Shown here in pieces: positions 1 through 8,532 of a stretch of DNA of 64,000 nucleotides (position 1 is its first letter; each line of letters starts with the position of its first letter). The DNA comes from Roseiarcus sp963829505 (lineage in GTDB: Bacteria > Pseudomonadota > Alphaproteobacteria > Rhizobiales > Beijerinckiaceae): the NCBI GenBank assembly GCA_963829505.1, contig CAWHIL010000004.1:434001-498000 (forward strand), in the 5' to 3' direction. The position numbers and the translations under genes were made by a program. The notes under the pieces were generated by a model, which was given only the letters and a program-made list of their open reading frames with translations, made no database searches and had not been told where the DNA came from.

Positions 1-980
1 ACGCGGCCGCCTCGAGCGAGGGCTGGCGCAGTTCCCGCGGCAGCGGGAAGGTCATCGAACTCATGCGCCGTGGTCAGCGTCTCGATCACGACGTCGTAAC
101 GCGCGCGGAGCGCATCCAGAACACCCTCGACCAGCGCTTCCGGCGCCGAAGCGCCGGCGGTGACGGCGACGGCGCCGACGCCCTCGAGGCTCGACCAGTC
201 GACGCCCTCGGCATCGGCCACGAGCTGGGCGGAAGAGCCCTCGCGTTCGGCCACCTCGCGCAGGCGCTGGGCGTTGGACGAATTGTCGGCCCCGACGACG
301 ATCACCGCCTCCACCCGGCGCGCCGCCGCCTTGATCGCCTCCTGACGGTTCGTCGTGGCGTAACAGATGTCCTCGTTGGGCGGGGCGTGGATGGCGGGAA
401 AGCGGCTGGTCAGCGCCGCCACGATCTCGCGCGTGTCGTCGACGGACAGCGTCGTCTGGGTCACGAAGGCGATCGGCCGGCCGTCGTCCGGTTCGAGGCG
501 CGCGACCTCCTCGATCGAGCTCACAAGCGTCACCGCTCCCGCCGGCAACTGGCCGATCGTACCGATCACCTCGGGATGGCCGGTGTGGCCGATCAGGATG
601 ATCCGGCGGCCGCGCTTGAAATGGGACTGCGCCTCCCGGTGCACCTTGGTCACCAGCGGGCAGGTCGCGTCGATCGCGAAGAGATTGCGCGTGCGCGCCT
701 CCTCGATCACCGATCGCGCGACGCCGTGGGCGGAGAAGATCACCGGCTGCGGACCGGCTGGCGCCTCGCCCAATTCGTCGATGAAGACGACGCCCTTGGC
801 CTTGAGCTGATCGACCACGAACCTGTTGTGCACGATCTCGTGGCGCACGTAGACCGGCGGCCCATAAACGTCGAGCGCCCGCTCGACGACGTCGACCGCC
901 CGCACGACGCCCGCGCAGAAGCCGCGCGGCGCGCAGAGGACGACGCGTAGACGGGGTTTGGCGCGTGCGGGTTCGGGCAT
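1..980 (-). CDS. ispH: 4-hydroxy-3-methylbut-2-enyl diphosphate reductase, 3' end cut by window edge
   Basis: Last enzyme of the MEP isoprenoid pathway: a [4Fe-4S] protein that reduces HMBPP to IPP and DMAPP in the cytoplasm, feeding carotenoids, the bacteriochlorophyll tail and quinones. Read from ATG at 980 on the minus strand, the N-terminus shows the CAPRGFCAGVVRAVD signature with the first cluster cysteine. It is followed by GPPVYVRHEIVHN, FSAHGV, DATCPLVTKVH with the second cysteine, GHTGHPE, TQTTLS and CYATTNRQEA with the third cysteine. The C-terminal PLPRELR typical of the family is reached about 15 codons before position 1, so only the last few residues and the stop are missing. The same-strand SDR gene lies upstream with a 112-bp gap. 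Confidence 0.95.
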   Translation of the reverse strand, partial: MPEPARAKPRLRVVLCAPRGFCAGVVRAVDVVERALDVYGPPVYVRHEIVHNRFVVDQLKAKGVVFIDELGEAPAGPQPVIFSAHGVARSVIEEARTRNLFAIDATCPLVTKVHREAQSHFKRGRRIILIGHTGHPEVIGTIGQLPAGAVTLVSSIEEVARLEPDDGRPIAFVTQTTLSVDDTREIVAALTSRFPAIHAPPNEDICYATTNRQEAIKAAARRVEAVIVVGADNSSNAQRLREVAEREGSSAQLVADAEGVDWSSLEGVGAVAVTAGASAPEALVEGVLDALRARYDVVIETLTTAHEFDDLPAAAGTAPALARGGR

Positions 981-1092
981 GCCGGCGAGCCTCTTCTGCG
1001 CCGCGCGGCGCTAAGTCAAGCGCTTCGACGCGCAAAGCCGAAGATGCGCGGATCGCAGGGCTCGAGACGCAGCGGAAGCCCTCAGCTTCGTG

Positions 1093-1929
1093 TCAGCCTT
1101 TGGCGCCGAGCGCGGTCTCCAGCGAGCGCACGAACGCCACGGATTCCGACCAGCGGCGCCCGCTCGTCATGCCGCCGTCCACCACGAGCGCATGCCCGTT
1201 GACGAAGCTCGCTTCGTCGCTCGCCAGGAAGAGCGCGGCGTTGGCGATGTCCTCGGGAAGGCCGGACCGTGGGATCGGCTGAGCGCCCACGAGAATCGCC
1301 TTCATGGTCTCGACCGTCTGGTCCGCCGCCTGGGTCCCGAGCCCCACCGCCTTGCCGAAGATCGGCGTCGCGATCCCACCGGGACAGATGCAGTTGACGC
1401 GGACGTTGCTTTCGCCAAGCTCCCGCGCCGTCGAACGCGTCAGATGGATGACGGCTGCTTTCGCCGCGCTGTAGATGTGCGCCCCCATGCCCCCGGCGAC
1501 GCCCGCGACCGACGCGGTCGAGACGATCGAGCCCGACTTCTGCGCGCGCATCACCGAGCCTGCGTGCTTCACGCCGTAAACGACGCCCCAGAAGAGGACG
1601 CGAAAGGCGGCCTCCGCCGCCTCGCCCGGCGTGTCGAGGATCGATCCGCCGGGCCCTGTGAGGCCCGCGTTATTGACCATGCAATCGAGCCTGCCGTGGC
1701 GTTTTACAGTCTCGGCGACGAGCGCCTCGACGTCGGGCTCTTCGCCCACGTCCGCACGCTGGTACGAGACGGCGGGCCCAAGTTCCGCGGTCAGCCGGGC
1801 GCCCTTGTCGTCCTGGATGTCGGACGCCACCACCGACGCGCCTTCCCGAAGAAACGCCTCCACAACGCCGCGTCCGATTCCGCTCGCGCCGCCAGTGACG
1901 ATCGCGACCTTGCCCTGGAGCCTGCCCAT
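1093..1929 (-). CDS. SDR family NAD(P)-dependent oxidoreductase
   Basis: A 278-residue short-chain dehydrogenase/reductase of classical length. The N-terminus carries the nucleotide-binding TGGASGIGRG motif, then NNAG in the middle, and the catalytic Ser (STASVAG) and YSAAK Tyr-Lys pair. The C-terminal region reads FVNGHALVVDGGMTSG, the usual end of the fold. ATG at 1929 is preceded by a strong GGAGGGAGA ribosome site; the open frame extends further upstream, but that part is not SDR-like. It is probably a cytoplasmic NAD(P)H-dependent alcohol or ketone dehydrogenase; the substrate cannot be told from sequence. It is divergent from the MATE gene, sharing a 136-bp intergenic region. Confidence 0.85.
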   Translation of the reverse strand: MGRLQGKVAIVTGGASGIGRGVVEAFLREGASVVASDIQDDKGARLTAELGPAVSYQRADVGEEPDVEALVAETVKRHGRLDCMVNNAGLTGPGGSILDTPGEAAEAAFRVLFWGVVYGVKHAGSVMRAQKSGSIVSTASVAGVAGGMGAHIYSAAKAAVIHLTRSTARELGESNVRVNCICPGGIATPIFGKAVGLGTQAADQTVETMKAILVGAQPIPRSGLPEDIANAALFLASDEASFVNGHALVVDGGMTSGRRWSESVAFVRSLETALGAKG

Positions 1930-2065
1930 GCGTCGTCTCCCTCCGTCGTCTGGTTCTTTAACGATGCAGTCGCTTCGCCGGCCTGACAAGGTGAAATGTT
2001 GGCTCCTGTCTGGCTCGCGGGTCCGCAACCAGCTAATAAGCGCCTCCGAACGCCGGGACCCGCTC

Positions 2066-3493
2066 GTGAACGCTCCCGCAACCGCCCTCGACGACGTCCG
2101 GCCCGTGTTCACGCAAGGGTCGTTGCTGTGTCACGTCGCGGTGATGACAGCGACCGGCGCGGTCGGCCTCATGGCGATCTTCGCCGTCGATCTTCTGTCG
2201 CTCTTCTGGGTTTCGCGCCTCGGCGACCAGGCGTTCAAGGCGGCGGTCGGCTATGTCGGCCTCGCGACCTTCCTCGCCATGTCGGTCAACATTGGCCTCA
2301 CGATCGCCGCCTCCGCGACGGTCTCGCGCGCCATCGGGTCGGGCGACCGCGCCAAGGGACGGCGCCTCGCCGCCTCCGCGCTCCTGATCACTCTTGTCGT
2401 TTCGGCTGTCGTCGCGGGCGTGATGGTCGCCTTTCGCGACTGGGGCCTCGCCCATGTCGTGCATGCGCGCGGCGAACCGTTCGCGGTCGCCTCGAAGTTT
2501 CTCGCCATCACCCTGCCGGCCAATGTGCCGCTCGCGCTCGGCGTCGCGATGTCTGGCCTTCTGCGAGCGGTCGGCGATGCGCGCCGGGCGATGTATGTGA
2601 CGCTCTCGGGGGCGATCGTCACCGCGATCCTCGACCCGGCGCTGATCTTCGGCCTCGGGCTCGGCGTCTATGGCGCGGCCTGGGCGACCGTCGTTTCGCG
2701 CCTCTGCTTCCTCGTCGTCGGCTTTCATGGCTCGGTCGTGATCCACGACGTGGTCGCCCGGCCGAGACTTGACGCGGCCTTGCGCGACTTGAGGCCGATC
2801 ATGGCGATCGGCCTTCCCGCCATCCTGGCGAATCTCGCGACGCCGGTCGGCGCGGCCTATGCGGTCAGGGTCTTTTCCGACGTCGGAGAGGCGGCGGTCG
2901 CGGCCGGCGCCGTCATCGACCGGGTGACGCCGGTCGCCTTCGGCGTGATCTTCGCGCTGACGGGCTCCGTCGGCCCGATCATCGGCCAGAACTACGGCGC
3001 GCGCCTCATGCACCGCGTTCAGCGCACGCTGACCGACGCGTTCCTCCTGTCGATCGGCTACGCGTTCGTCGCCTGGGGCTTGCTTGCTCTTGCGGCGCCC
3101 TTGATCGTCGCGGCCTTCGACGCGAGCGGCGACAGCGCCGACTATGTGACGTTCTACTGCCGCGCGGGCGTCGTCGCGTGGATCTTCATCGCCTGCCTCT
3201 TTGTCGCCAACACCGCCTTCAACAATCTTGGCTTCCCCATGTTCAGCATGGTCTTCAACTGGGGCCGTGCGACGCTCGGCACGATGCCCTTTGTCACGCT
3301 TGGCGTGCGATGGGGCGGCGTGAAGGGAGGCCTGATGGGGATTGCTCTTGGCTCGGCGATCTTCGGCGTCGTCGCGGTCGCGACGGCCTATTGTACGGTC
3401 GCCGCGCTCGCCCGTCGCGCAGGCGATCGGGTTGGCGACCGCGGCGGCGGCGCAAACGTGCCGCTTGGGGCGGAGGAAGGATCGGTTCGTTGA
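2066..3493 (+). CDS. MATE family multidrug/cation efflux transporter
   Basis: Inner-membrane antiporter of the MATE family (DinF/NorM-like), expected to export cationic or hydrophobic compounds in exchange for Na+ or H+. About 475 residues with roughly 12 hydrophobic segments in two similar halves. Family-like stretches include VDLLSLFWVSRLGDQAF near the N-terminus, ANVPLALGVAMSGLLRAVGD, and GPIIGQNYGARLM in the second half. I place the start at GTG 2066, which gives the usual short hydrophilic lead (NAPATALDDVRPVFTQGS) before the first membrane segment; an ATG about 31 codons further in is an alternative. The region upstream of 2066 overlaps the divergent SDR gene and is not family-like. Substrate unknown. 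Confidence 0.85.
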   Translation: MNAPATALDDVRPVFTQGSLLCHVAVMTATGAVGLMAIFAVDLLSLFWVSRLGDQAFKAAVGYVGLATFLAMSVNIGLTIAASATVSRAIGSGDRAKGRRLAASALLITLVVSAVVAGVMVAFRDWGLAHVVHARGEPFAVASKFLAITLPANVPLALGVAMSGLLRAVGDARRAMYVTLSGAIVTAILDPALIFGLGLGVYGAAWATVVSRLCFLVVGFHGSVVIHDVVARPRLDAALRDLRPIMAIGLPAILANLATPVGAAYAVRVFSDVGEAAVAAGAVIDRVTPVAFGVIFALTGSVGPIIGQNYGARLMHRVQRTLTDAFLLSIGYAFVAWGLLALAAPLIVAAFDASGDSADYVTFYCRAGVVAWIFIACLFVANTAFNNLGFPMFSMVFNWGRATLGTMPFVTLGVRWGGVKGGLMGIALGSAIFGVVAVATAYCTVAALARRAGDRVGDRGGGANVPLGAEEGSVR

Positions 3494-3657
3494 GGAACCT
3501 TTCGAAGGCCGCGGGCGGTCCTCGACGCCAATTCCCGGCGCGCGGGCCGATCGGGGATCGTGGGGATCGCGCGCCCGTTCAATTGCATTGCCCGGCGGAG
3601 CCCACTATCTAGCCCGAGGGAGAGCCGGACCGCCGGCCTTGAGAGGCACGATCCTTT

Positions 3658-5028
3658 ATGGCTCGCGACGTCGCGGATGGGGAAATCGTTGAGAATCGGG
3701 ACGCGCTCGCCGCCTGGCTCGAGGCCGGCTGCAAGCGCGACGCCGTGCTCCGCGTCGGGACCGAGCACGAAAAGATCCTCTTCTACCGCGCCGGCCATGA
3801 GCCCGTCCCTTATGAGGGAAAACGCGGCGTCGCGGCGCTGATCGAGGGCATGAACCTTCGCTTGCGCTGGGAGAGGATCGAGGACGGCGGCCGCCTCATC
3901 GGGCTTTTCGACGGAGAGGGCGGCGCCGCGATCTCGCTCGAGCCCGGCGGCCAGTTCGAGCTTTCGGGCGCGCCGCTGGAGACGGCGCACGAAACGGCCG
4001 ACGAGCTCGCCCGCCATCTCGAGATCTTCGCGTCGGTCGCCACGCCCATGGGCGTCTCGGCGCTGACGCTCGGCATGAGCCCGAAATGGACGCTTCTCCG
4101 GACGCCCTCGATGCCCAAGAGCCGCTACGACATCATGAAGCGCTACATGCCGAAGGTCGGTTCGCGCGGCCTCGACATGATGTTCCGCACCGCGACCGTG
4201 CAGACCAACCTCGACTTCCGCGACGAAGCCGACATGGTGACGAAGCTGCGCGTGGCGCTCGCGCTCCAGCCGGCGGTGACCGCGCTCTTCGCCAATTCCC
4301 CGTTCACCGACGGAAGGCTCAACGGTTTCCTGTCGGCGCGCTCGGAAATCTGGCGTGATACCGACGCCGACCGGACGGGGACGCTTCCCTTCGCCTTCGA
4401 GCCCGGCATGGGCTTCGAGCGCTATGTCGATTACGCGCTCGACGTGCCGATGTATTTCCTGAAGCGCGGTTCGACCTATTTCGACGTCGCCGGCGCAAGC
4501 TTCCGCGATCTCCTCGACGGCAGGCTCTCCGGACACATTGGCGAGCGCGCGACGATCGCCGATTGGGCGAACCACCTTTCCACCATCTTTCCCGAGGTGC
4601 GGCTGAAGCGCTACCTCGAGATGCGCGGCGCCGATGTCGGCCCTTCGGATCGGATCGTTGCGATGACGGCGCTGACCGCCGGCCTCTTCTACGATCGCGA
4701 CGCGCTCGCCTCCGCCGCCGCGCTCGTCAGGGAGTGGAGCGCGGAGGAGCGTCAGGCGCTGCGCGACGCCGCTCCGAAGCTCGGCCTCGCTGCGTCCATC
4801 GGCGGCCGAACGCTGAAGGCGGTCGCGCTCGATATGCTGAAACTTGCGCGCGATGGACTGAAACGCCGCGCCCGGCTCGACGCCAAGGGCGCCGACGAGA
4901 CGAAGCACCTTCTCCCGCTCGAGGCGATCGCCGAAAGCGGACGATCGCCGGCCGAGAGCTGGATCGACCGCTTCGACGGCCCGTGGCGCGGCTCCGTCGA
5001 CCCGGCCTTCGAGGAGGCCGCGTTTTAG
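3658..5028 (+). CDS. gshA: Glutamate--cysteine ligase (plant/alphaproteobacterial type)
   Basis: First step of glutathione synthesis: ATP-dependent joining of glutamate and cysteine in the cytoplasm. The 456-residue length fits the GCS2-type ligases of alphaproteobacteria and plants rather than the longer enterobacterial enzyme. Recognisable pieces are RVGTEHEKILFYR, the acidic nucleotide/metal stretch near residue 40, SLEPGGQFELSGAPLET, MPKVGSRGLDMMFRTATVQTN, and GRLNGFLSARSEIW. ATG at 3658 gives a normal N-terminus; a weak GAGAGG lies about 11 bases upstream. It stands alone on the plus strand, convergent with a small secreted protein gene and rsmE. A GC-rich hairpin follows the stop at about 30 bases and may end transcription. 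Confidence 0.93.
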   Translation: MARDVADGEIVENRDALAAWLEAGCKRDAVLRVGTEHEKILFYRAGHEPVPYEGKRGVAALIEGMNLRLRWERIEDGGRLIGLFDGEGGAAISLEPGGQFELSGAPLETAHETADELARHLEIFASVATPMGVSALTLGMSPKWTLLRTPSMPKSRYDIMKRYMPKVGSRGLDMMFRTATVQTNLDFRDEADMVTKLRVALALQPAVTALFANSPFTDGRLNGFLSARSEIWRDTDADRTGTLPFAFEPGMGFERYVDYALDVPMYFLKRGSTYFDVAGASFRDLLDGRLSGHIGERATIADWANHLSTIFPEVRLKRYLEMRGADVGPSDRIVAMTALTAGLFYDRDALASAAALVREWSAEERQALRDAAPKLGLAASIGGRTLKAVALDMLKLARDGLKRRARLDAKGADETKHLLPLEAIAESGRSPAESWIDRFDGPWRGSVDPAFEEAAF

Positions 5029-5056
5029 CGCTCTCTCCGGCTCACGCCGATGCGCC

Positions 5057-5093
5057 CCTTCTCCTCGTTCGGGACCCGTTCGCGGGGAGAAGG
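5057..5093. terminator. GC-rich hairpin downstream of gshA
   Basis: The arms CCTTCTCCTCG (5057-5067) and CGGGGAGAAGG (5083-5093) pair over 11 bp with one G-U wobble. No U-run follows, so this is either a Rho-assisted 3' end or one copy of the CCTTCTCC-type palindromes scattered between genes of Hyphomicrobiales. Read from sequence; function is inferred. Confidence 0.45.
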
Positions 5094-5169
5094 TTGGGGT
5101 GAAGGCCCGGTGAGCGCTGCAACTCGTGCGGGATCGCTTCGCCGACGCTCGCAACAAAGCCACACGCCT

Positions 5170-5508
5170 TTAGCGGCGCAGGTCGTCGCCGCTCGTGCGC
5201 ATGAAGAACATGCCGTGGTTCAGCGCGTCCGACGTTGCCTGACCGACTGCGTTCATGCCAAAGCCGATGGCGGCCAGAGGCGGCGGGGCCGCGAGCGGCG
5301 GCTGACCTACGGCGTCCGACCGCGCCTTGATGTAGCCGCTGATGTGCGCGCAGGTCTGGCCCTCGCCGCATGGATGCGGACGAAGGCCGCCGTCGGGAGG
5401 CTGAGAGGAATAGGCGTCACCGGCTCGCGCCGAGCCGACCGCCAGCGCCGAGAGAATGACTGCGACAGGCGCCGCGCCTGTCCAGGACCGTCGTAAGCTT
5501 CGCCCCAT
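5170..5508 (-). CDS. Small secreted protein of unknown function
   Basis: About 112 residues starting at ATG 5508; a GTG eight codons upstream is possible. Residues 1-29 form a good Sec signal peptide: arginines, a hydrophobic core AAPVAVILSALAVG, then SARA|GD. The mature part is low in hydrophobicity, carries two cysteines (HPCGEGQTC) that could form a disulfide, and a segment CAHISGYIKAR that vaguely recalls the start of alphaproteobacterial porin-like barrels, but it is far too short to be a porin. It lies tail-to-tail with gshA and downstream of rsmE on the same strand. I do not recognise a family. Confidence 0.5.
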   Translation of the reverse strand: MGRSLRRSWTGAAPVAVILSALAVGSARAGDAYSSQPPDGGLRPHPCGEGQTCAHISGYIKARSDAVGQPPLAAPPPLAAIGFGMNAVGQATSDALNHGMFFMRTSGDDLRR

Positions 5509-5589
5509 CCCGACCCGCGTCCTTTCGGGCACGCGGGATGAGCCGACATTGGGGCGGCAAAATGACGAAATGGCAGGAAGCCGTCGGTC

Positions 5590-6339
5590 TCAACGGGTTT
5601 TCGACAGCCCCCGCCAATCCCCGATCGTCGCCTGGAGGAGGGCGAGCGCGGCGACGGCGGCCGTGTCCGCCCGCAGGATGCGCGGGCCGAGGCTGAGGCG
5701 CAGCACGCGCGGCGCTTTGAGGATGGCGGCCCGCTCGCCCTCGTCGAAGCCGCCCTCCGGGCCGATCAGAAGGCTAGCGCCGCCTCTTCCGTCAGCGCCA
5801 GCCAGCGCTTCCAGCGGGCCCGCCGCCGGCGCCTCCTCGTCGCAGAACACGAGCAGCCGGTTGGCCGGCCAGCCTGCAAGCGCCGTCTCCAGCGGCTCGA
5901 GCGGATGGACCTCGGGCGTCCACACGGCGCCGCATTGTTCGGCGGCCTCGATCGCGTTGGCCTCGAGCCGCTCGATGTTCAACCGCGCCACCTGGGTGCG
6001 ACGGGTGACGATCGGCCGCAGGCGCCCGGCGCCCATCTCGACCGCCTTCTGCGCCATGTAGTCGAGCCGCGCATGCTTCAGGGGCGCAAACAGGAGATCG
6101 AAATCGGGCCGCGCCTCCGGCGGCCGCGTTCGTTCGACGGGCAGAAGACCGAGACCCTTGCGGCCGACCGCGACGATCTCGGCCGCGAACTCGCCGTCGC
6201 GGCCGTTGAAGGCGCGCGCACGGTCGCCCGCCTTGAGGCGCAGCACGCTGCCCAGATAATTCGCCTGGTCGACCGTTAGGGCGGCCCGATCGCCGACAGC
6301 GAGCGGCGCGGCGACATGCAGGCGGGGAGCGCTACTCAT
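5590..6339 (-). CDS. rsmE: 16S rRNA (uracil(1498)-N(3))-methyltransferase RsmE
   Basis: SPOUT-class methyltransferase that methylates U1498 of 16S rRNA using SAM. The 249-residue length matches the family. The N-terminal PUA-like part reads ANYLGSVLRLKAGDR and FNGRDGEF. The trefoil-knot SAM site is seen as LLIGPEGGFDEGE followed by LSLGPRILRADTAAVAAL, the diagnostic C-terminal knot of RsmE. The start ATG at 6339 gives a family-like N-terminus (MSSAPRLHVAAPL). It is preceded on the same strand by a VOC-fold gene with a 63-bp gap, so the two could be cotranscribed. Confidence 0.93.
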   Translation of the reverse strand: MSSAPRLHVAAPLAVGDRAALTVDQANYLGSVLRLKAGDRARAFNGRDGEFAAEIVAVGRKGLGLLPVERTRPPEARPDFDLLFAPLKHARLDYMAQKAVEMGAGRLRPIVTRRTQVARLNIERLEANAIEAAEQCGAVWTPEVHPLEPLETALAGWPANRLLVFCDEEAPAAGPLEALAGADGRGGASLLIGPEGGFDEGERAAILKAPRVLRLSLGPRILRADTAAVAALALLQATIGDWRGLSKTR

Positions 6340-6402
6340 CGGTCATCCGCGACGGCTGGGAGCGTTCTGCTCATGGTGGACACGCGCGCTCGGGGCGAGC
6401 TT

Positions 6403-6768
6403 TCATCCCATGACGAAGGCGCTGAGCTTGTTTCCGTCGAGATCGCGAAAGTACCCGGCGTAAAATCGTTCGCCTCGCGGACCAGGCGGCCCCTCGTCCT
6501 GAGCGCCGAGCGCCATGGCCAGTTGATGAATGCGGTCGACGTGAGCTCTTTCGCGCGCGGCAAGAGCGACCATCACGCCGTTGCCGACGCTCGCCGCTCT
6601 CCCGTCGTAGGGCTTGGTGACCATGATCCCGGCGCCGCCGGGATTGCCCCATGAGATCCACCTCTCCGTTTCGATGAAGCGCCGGGCCCCGAGCTCCGCG
6701 AGAATGGCGTCATAGAATTTCGCCGCCTTCGGCAGATCGTTGGTCCCGAGCGCCACATAGCCGATCAT
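6403..6768 (-). CDS. VOC family (glyoxalase/bleomycin-resistance fold) protein
   Basis: About 121 residues from ATG 6768, preceded by a G-rich Shine-Dalgarno-like run; an upstream in-frame start would add 13 residues. One vicinal-oxygen-chelate domain: MIGYVALGTNDLPKAAKFYDAIL at the start, an internal repeat, and FYAGYFRDLDGNKLSAFVMG at the end. The FRDLDGNKL segment holds the C-terminal acidic metal-ligand region. The family includes glyoxalase I, dioxygenases and antibiotic-binding proteins; this short single-domain type is usually of unknown substrate. It lies upstream of rsmE on the same strand. Confidence 0.8.
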   Translation of the reverse strand: MIGYVALGTNDLPKAAKFYDAILAELGARRFIETERWISWGNPGGAGIMVTKPYDGRAASVGNGVMVALAARERAHVDRIHQLAMALGAQDEGPPGPRGERFYAGYFRDLDGNKLSAFVMG

Positions 6769-7092
6769 CCCGCCCCCCCGCGCGTCACGAACATGGATCA
6801 GGTCCATTTACCACATCCGCGTCCCTACCAAGGTCGATACGGACCGACCCTTGCGAAGGATACGCTTGACGGCAGGCCTGCGGTTTCCGACAACCCCGCT
6901 CCGTCCAATAAACGACTCGCCGATTTCGACTGGCCCCTGACAATTCCGCCCAGGAGGGTCGCGCTCGACCCGACAACGTTCCGGCCGACGGGGCAGGGGT
7001 GGTCGAGCCTCGGCCCGCGAGCACGCAAGGCCTGCCATCCCGGATCGGAAAACGCCCGCGCGCCTGACGGCTGCGATCCCGGAAATTAGACC
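6769..7092. other. Intergenic region, no gene seen
   Basis: A 324-bp stretch between the minus-strand VOC gene and the plus-strand DUF4239 remnant. I see no convincing coding frame, RNA gene or repeat. It must hold the divergent promoters, but no clear -35/-10 pair stands out. Confidence 0.5.
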
Positions 7093-7299
7093 ATGAATCC
7101 CGCAATCGTGGCAGCCATCGTTTTCGCGGTCGTTTTCGCCGGAGGTGCGATCGGCGTTCAGCTCCAGCGCGCCCTGCCGGAGGCTTATACCACGGGCGGT
7201 CCAAGAGACATGATCGGAGCGGTCTCCGGCCTCCTCACTCTGCTTCTGGCCCTTGTGCTCGGCTTGCTCATCTGGACGGCGTTTGGCGTCCGGCGCTGA
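7093..7299 (+). pseudogene. N-terminal remnant of a DUF4239 (bestrophin-like) membrane protein
   Basis: A 68-residue frame with two hydrophobic helices. The arrangement resembles the start of DUF4239 proteins: an N-terminal helix (AAIVFAVVFAGGAIG), then a QRALPEAYTTGGPRDM linker, then GLLTLLLALVLGLLIWTAFG. In that family the second helix leads into a longer chain of roughly 260 residues. Here the frame stops after FGVRR, and no continuation is visible in any frame before the DUF1223 gene. I infer a deletion remnant; a genuine small two-helix protein is the alternative. The start ATG at 7093 follows a purine-rich stretch. Confidence 0.5.
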
Positions 7300-7409
7300 T
7301 GCAGACATCGTTGCGGCGATTGGGGCTGAAGGGCGCCCGCGAGCGTAACAAGCCCCGGGGGCCGACGAAAAAGGAAAAGGCGCGGGCGAACGCGCCGATC
7401 CCGGAGTGA
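7299..7409 (+). CDS. Putative 36-residue basic peptide overlapping the DUF4239 remnant
   Basis: The ATG at 7299 shares its A with the TGA of the preceding frame (TGATG), the usual sign of translational coupling. The peptide is rich in Arg and Lys (LKGARERNKPRGPTKKEK) and ends five bases before the DUF1223 start. No family is recognised. It may be a chance frame; codon use is ordinary for the region. Confidence 0.25.
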   Translation: MQTSLRRLGLKGARERNKPRGPTKKEKARANAPIPE

Positions 7410-7413
7410 CCCC

Positions 7414-8139
7414 ATGAACCGGCCGATCCTCGTCCCGTCGCTTCTCGCCCTCTTCCCCGCCGCGGCGCTCTTCTCCACCGCGATGCTCTTCTCTCCCGCG
7501 ACGCTTGCCGCCGACGCCGCCCATCCGACGGTGGTCGAACTCTTCCAGAGCCAGGGGTGCTCGTCCTGTCCGCCGGCGGCGGCGAACGTACTCGCGGTCA
7601 GCGACCGCCCCGACGTGCTCGCGCTCGCCTTTGAGGTCGATTATTGGGACCGGCTCGGCTGGAAGGACACGTTCTCGAGCCCCGCCTGGACCGAGCGCCA
7701 ATATGCCTACGCCCGCGCGATGGCGCGGGACGGCGTCTATACGCCGCAAGTGGTGGTCAATGGGCGCGTCGAAGGCGACGGGCTCGAAGCGGGCGGCCTC
7801 GCTTCGCTCATGCGAAGGGGAGACCGCGGCGACGCGGGCCCCGCGGTTGCGTTCGATGGACAGGCGGTCAAGCTCGGGGCGGGGCCGGCGCCGGCGCGCC
7901 CGGCCGACGTGCTGCTCGTCCGCTTCGACCCGCGGGTCGTCGAGGTTGCGATCAGGCGGGGGGAGAACGCCGGCAAGACCCTGCCGCACAAGGACGTGGT
8001 GCGCGAGGTGACCCGGCTCGGCGGCTGGGATGGAGCGGCGCAATCGCTCGCGCTCCCGGAGGCGCGGAGCGAGCTTGCGGAGGCGGTCATCGTCCAGACC
8101 GAAGGCGCGGGGCCGATCCTGGCCGCGGCGCGAAGATGA
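7414..8139 (+). CDS. DUF1223 thioredoxin-fold secreted protein
   Basis: 241 residues with an N-terminal signal peptide (hydrophobic LLALFPAAALFSTAMLF, cleavage near LAADA). Right after it comes the DUF1223 hallmark VELFQSQGCSSCPPAAAN, a CSSC redox-like motif on a thioredoxin-type fold. Further family stretches are FEVDYWDRLGWKDTFSSP, WTERQYAYARA and YTPQVVVNGR. The role is not established; the fold and motif suggest a periplasmic disulfide or metal-handling protein. It starts five bases after the 36-residue frame and is the last plus-strand gene before a minus-strand micropeptide. Confidence 0.85.
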   Translation: MNRPILVPSLLALFPAAALFSTAMLFSPATLAADAAHPTVVELFQSQGCSSCPPAAANVLAVSDRPDVLALAFEVDYWDRLGWKDTFSSPAWTERQYAYARAMARDGVYTPQVVVNGRVEGDGLEAGGLASLMRRGDRGDAGPAVAFDGQAVKLGAGPAPARPADVLLVRFDPRVVEVAIRRGENAGKTLPHKDVVREVTRLGGWDGAAQSLALPEARSELAEAVIVQTEGAGPILAAARR

Positions 8140-8199
8140 GCGGGCGCCGCCCTCCGAGGGCCGCGCCCCTTCTATTTGTATTCTGAAGTCGATACCGGA

Positions 8200-8286
8200 T
8201 TAGTGGTGCCAGAACAGCGCCAGAAGAATGATGACCGGAATTGGCACGCCGACCAGCCACAGCAAAGCGCCTCGCCCGAAACCCAT
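8200..8286 (-). CDS. 28-residue single-helix membrane peptide
   Basis: A very short gene with an excellent ribosome site (GAGGAGGTTCTC just upstream of ATG 8286) and a TAA stop. The product has a GFGRGALLW lead, one hydrophobic helix built around VGVPIPVIILLALFW, and a terminal HH pair. Peptides with this (I/V)P(I/V)P-centred helix and a HH end are, as I recall, found in other Hyphomicrobiales; that is recollection, not a search. It probably inserts in the inner membrane with the histidines near the far face. It lies tail-to-tail with the DUF1223 gene and divergent from comM, so it has its own promoter. Function unknown. Confidence 0.65.
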   Translation of the reverse strand: MGFGRGALLWLVGVPIPVIILLALFWHH

Positions 8287-8532
8287 GAGAACCTCCTCGA
8301 ACCTCCTGTCCCTAGCGGGACTGGGTCAAAGACGCCCATCGCGCGATTTTGTTCCAAGGCGCCGTCAACAAGGCGCCATCGGGAGTGACGATCCGATTGA
8401 AGGCGCGGGCCCGCAGGCCGGCTTGCCGTTCAAAGGGAGAAGCCCGATTGAACGAAGCGTCTATGGTCAACTTTTATGCTTGCAAAAGCAGTAATGTTCT
8501 GCAAATGTTCCCGAAAACAGGGGGCCAGGACC

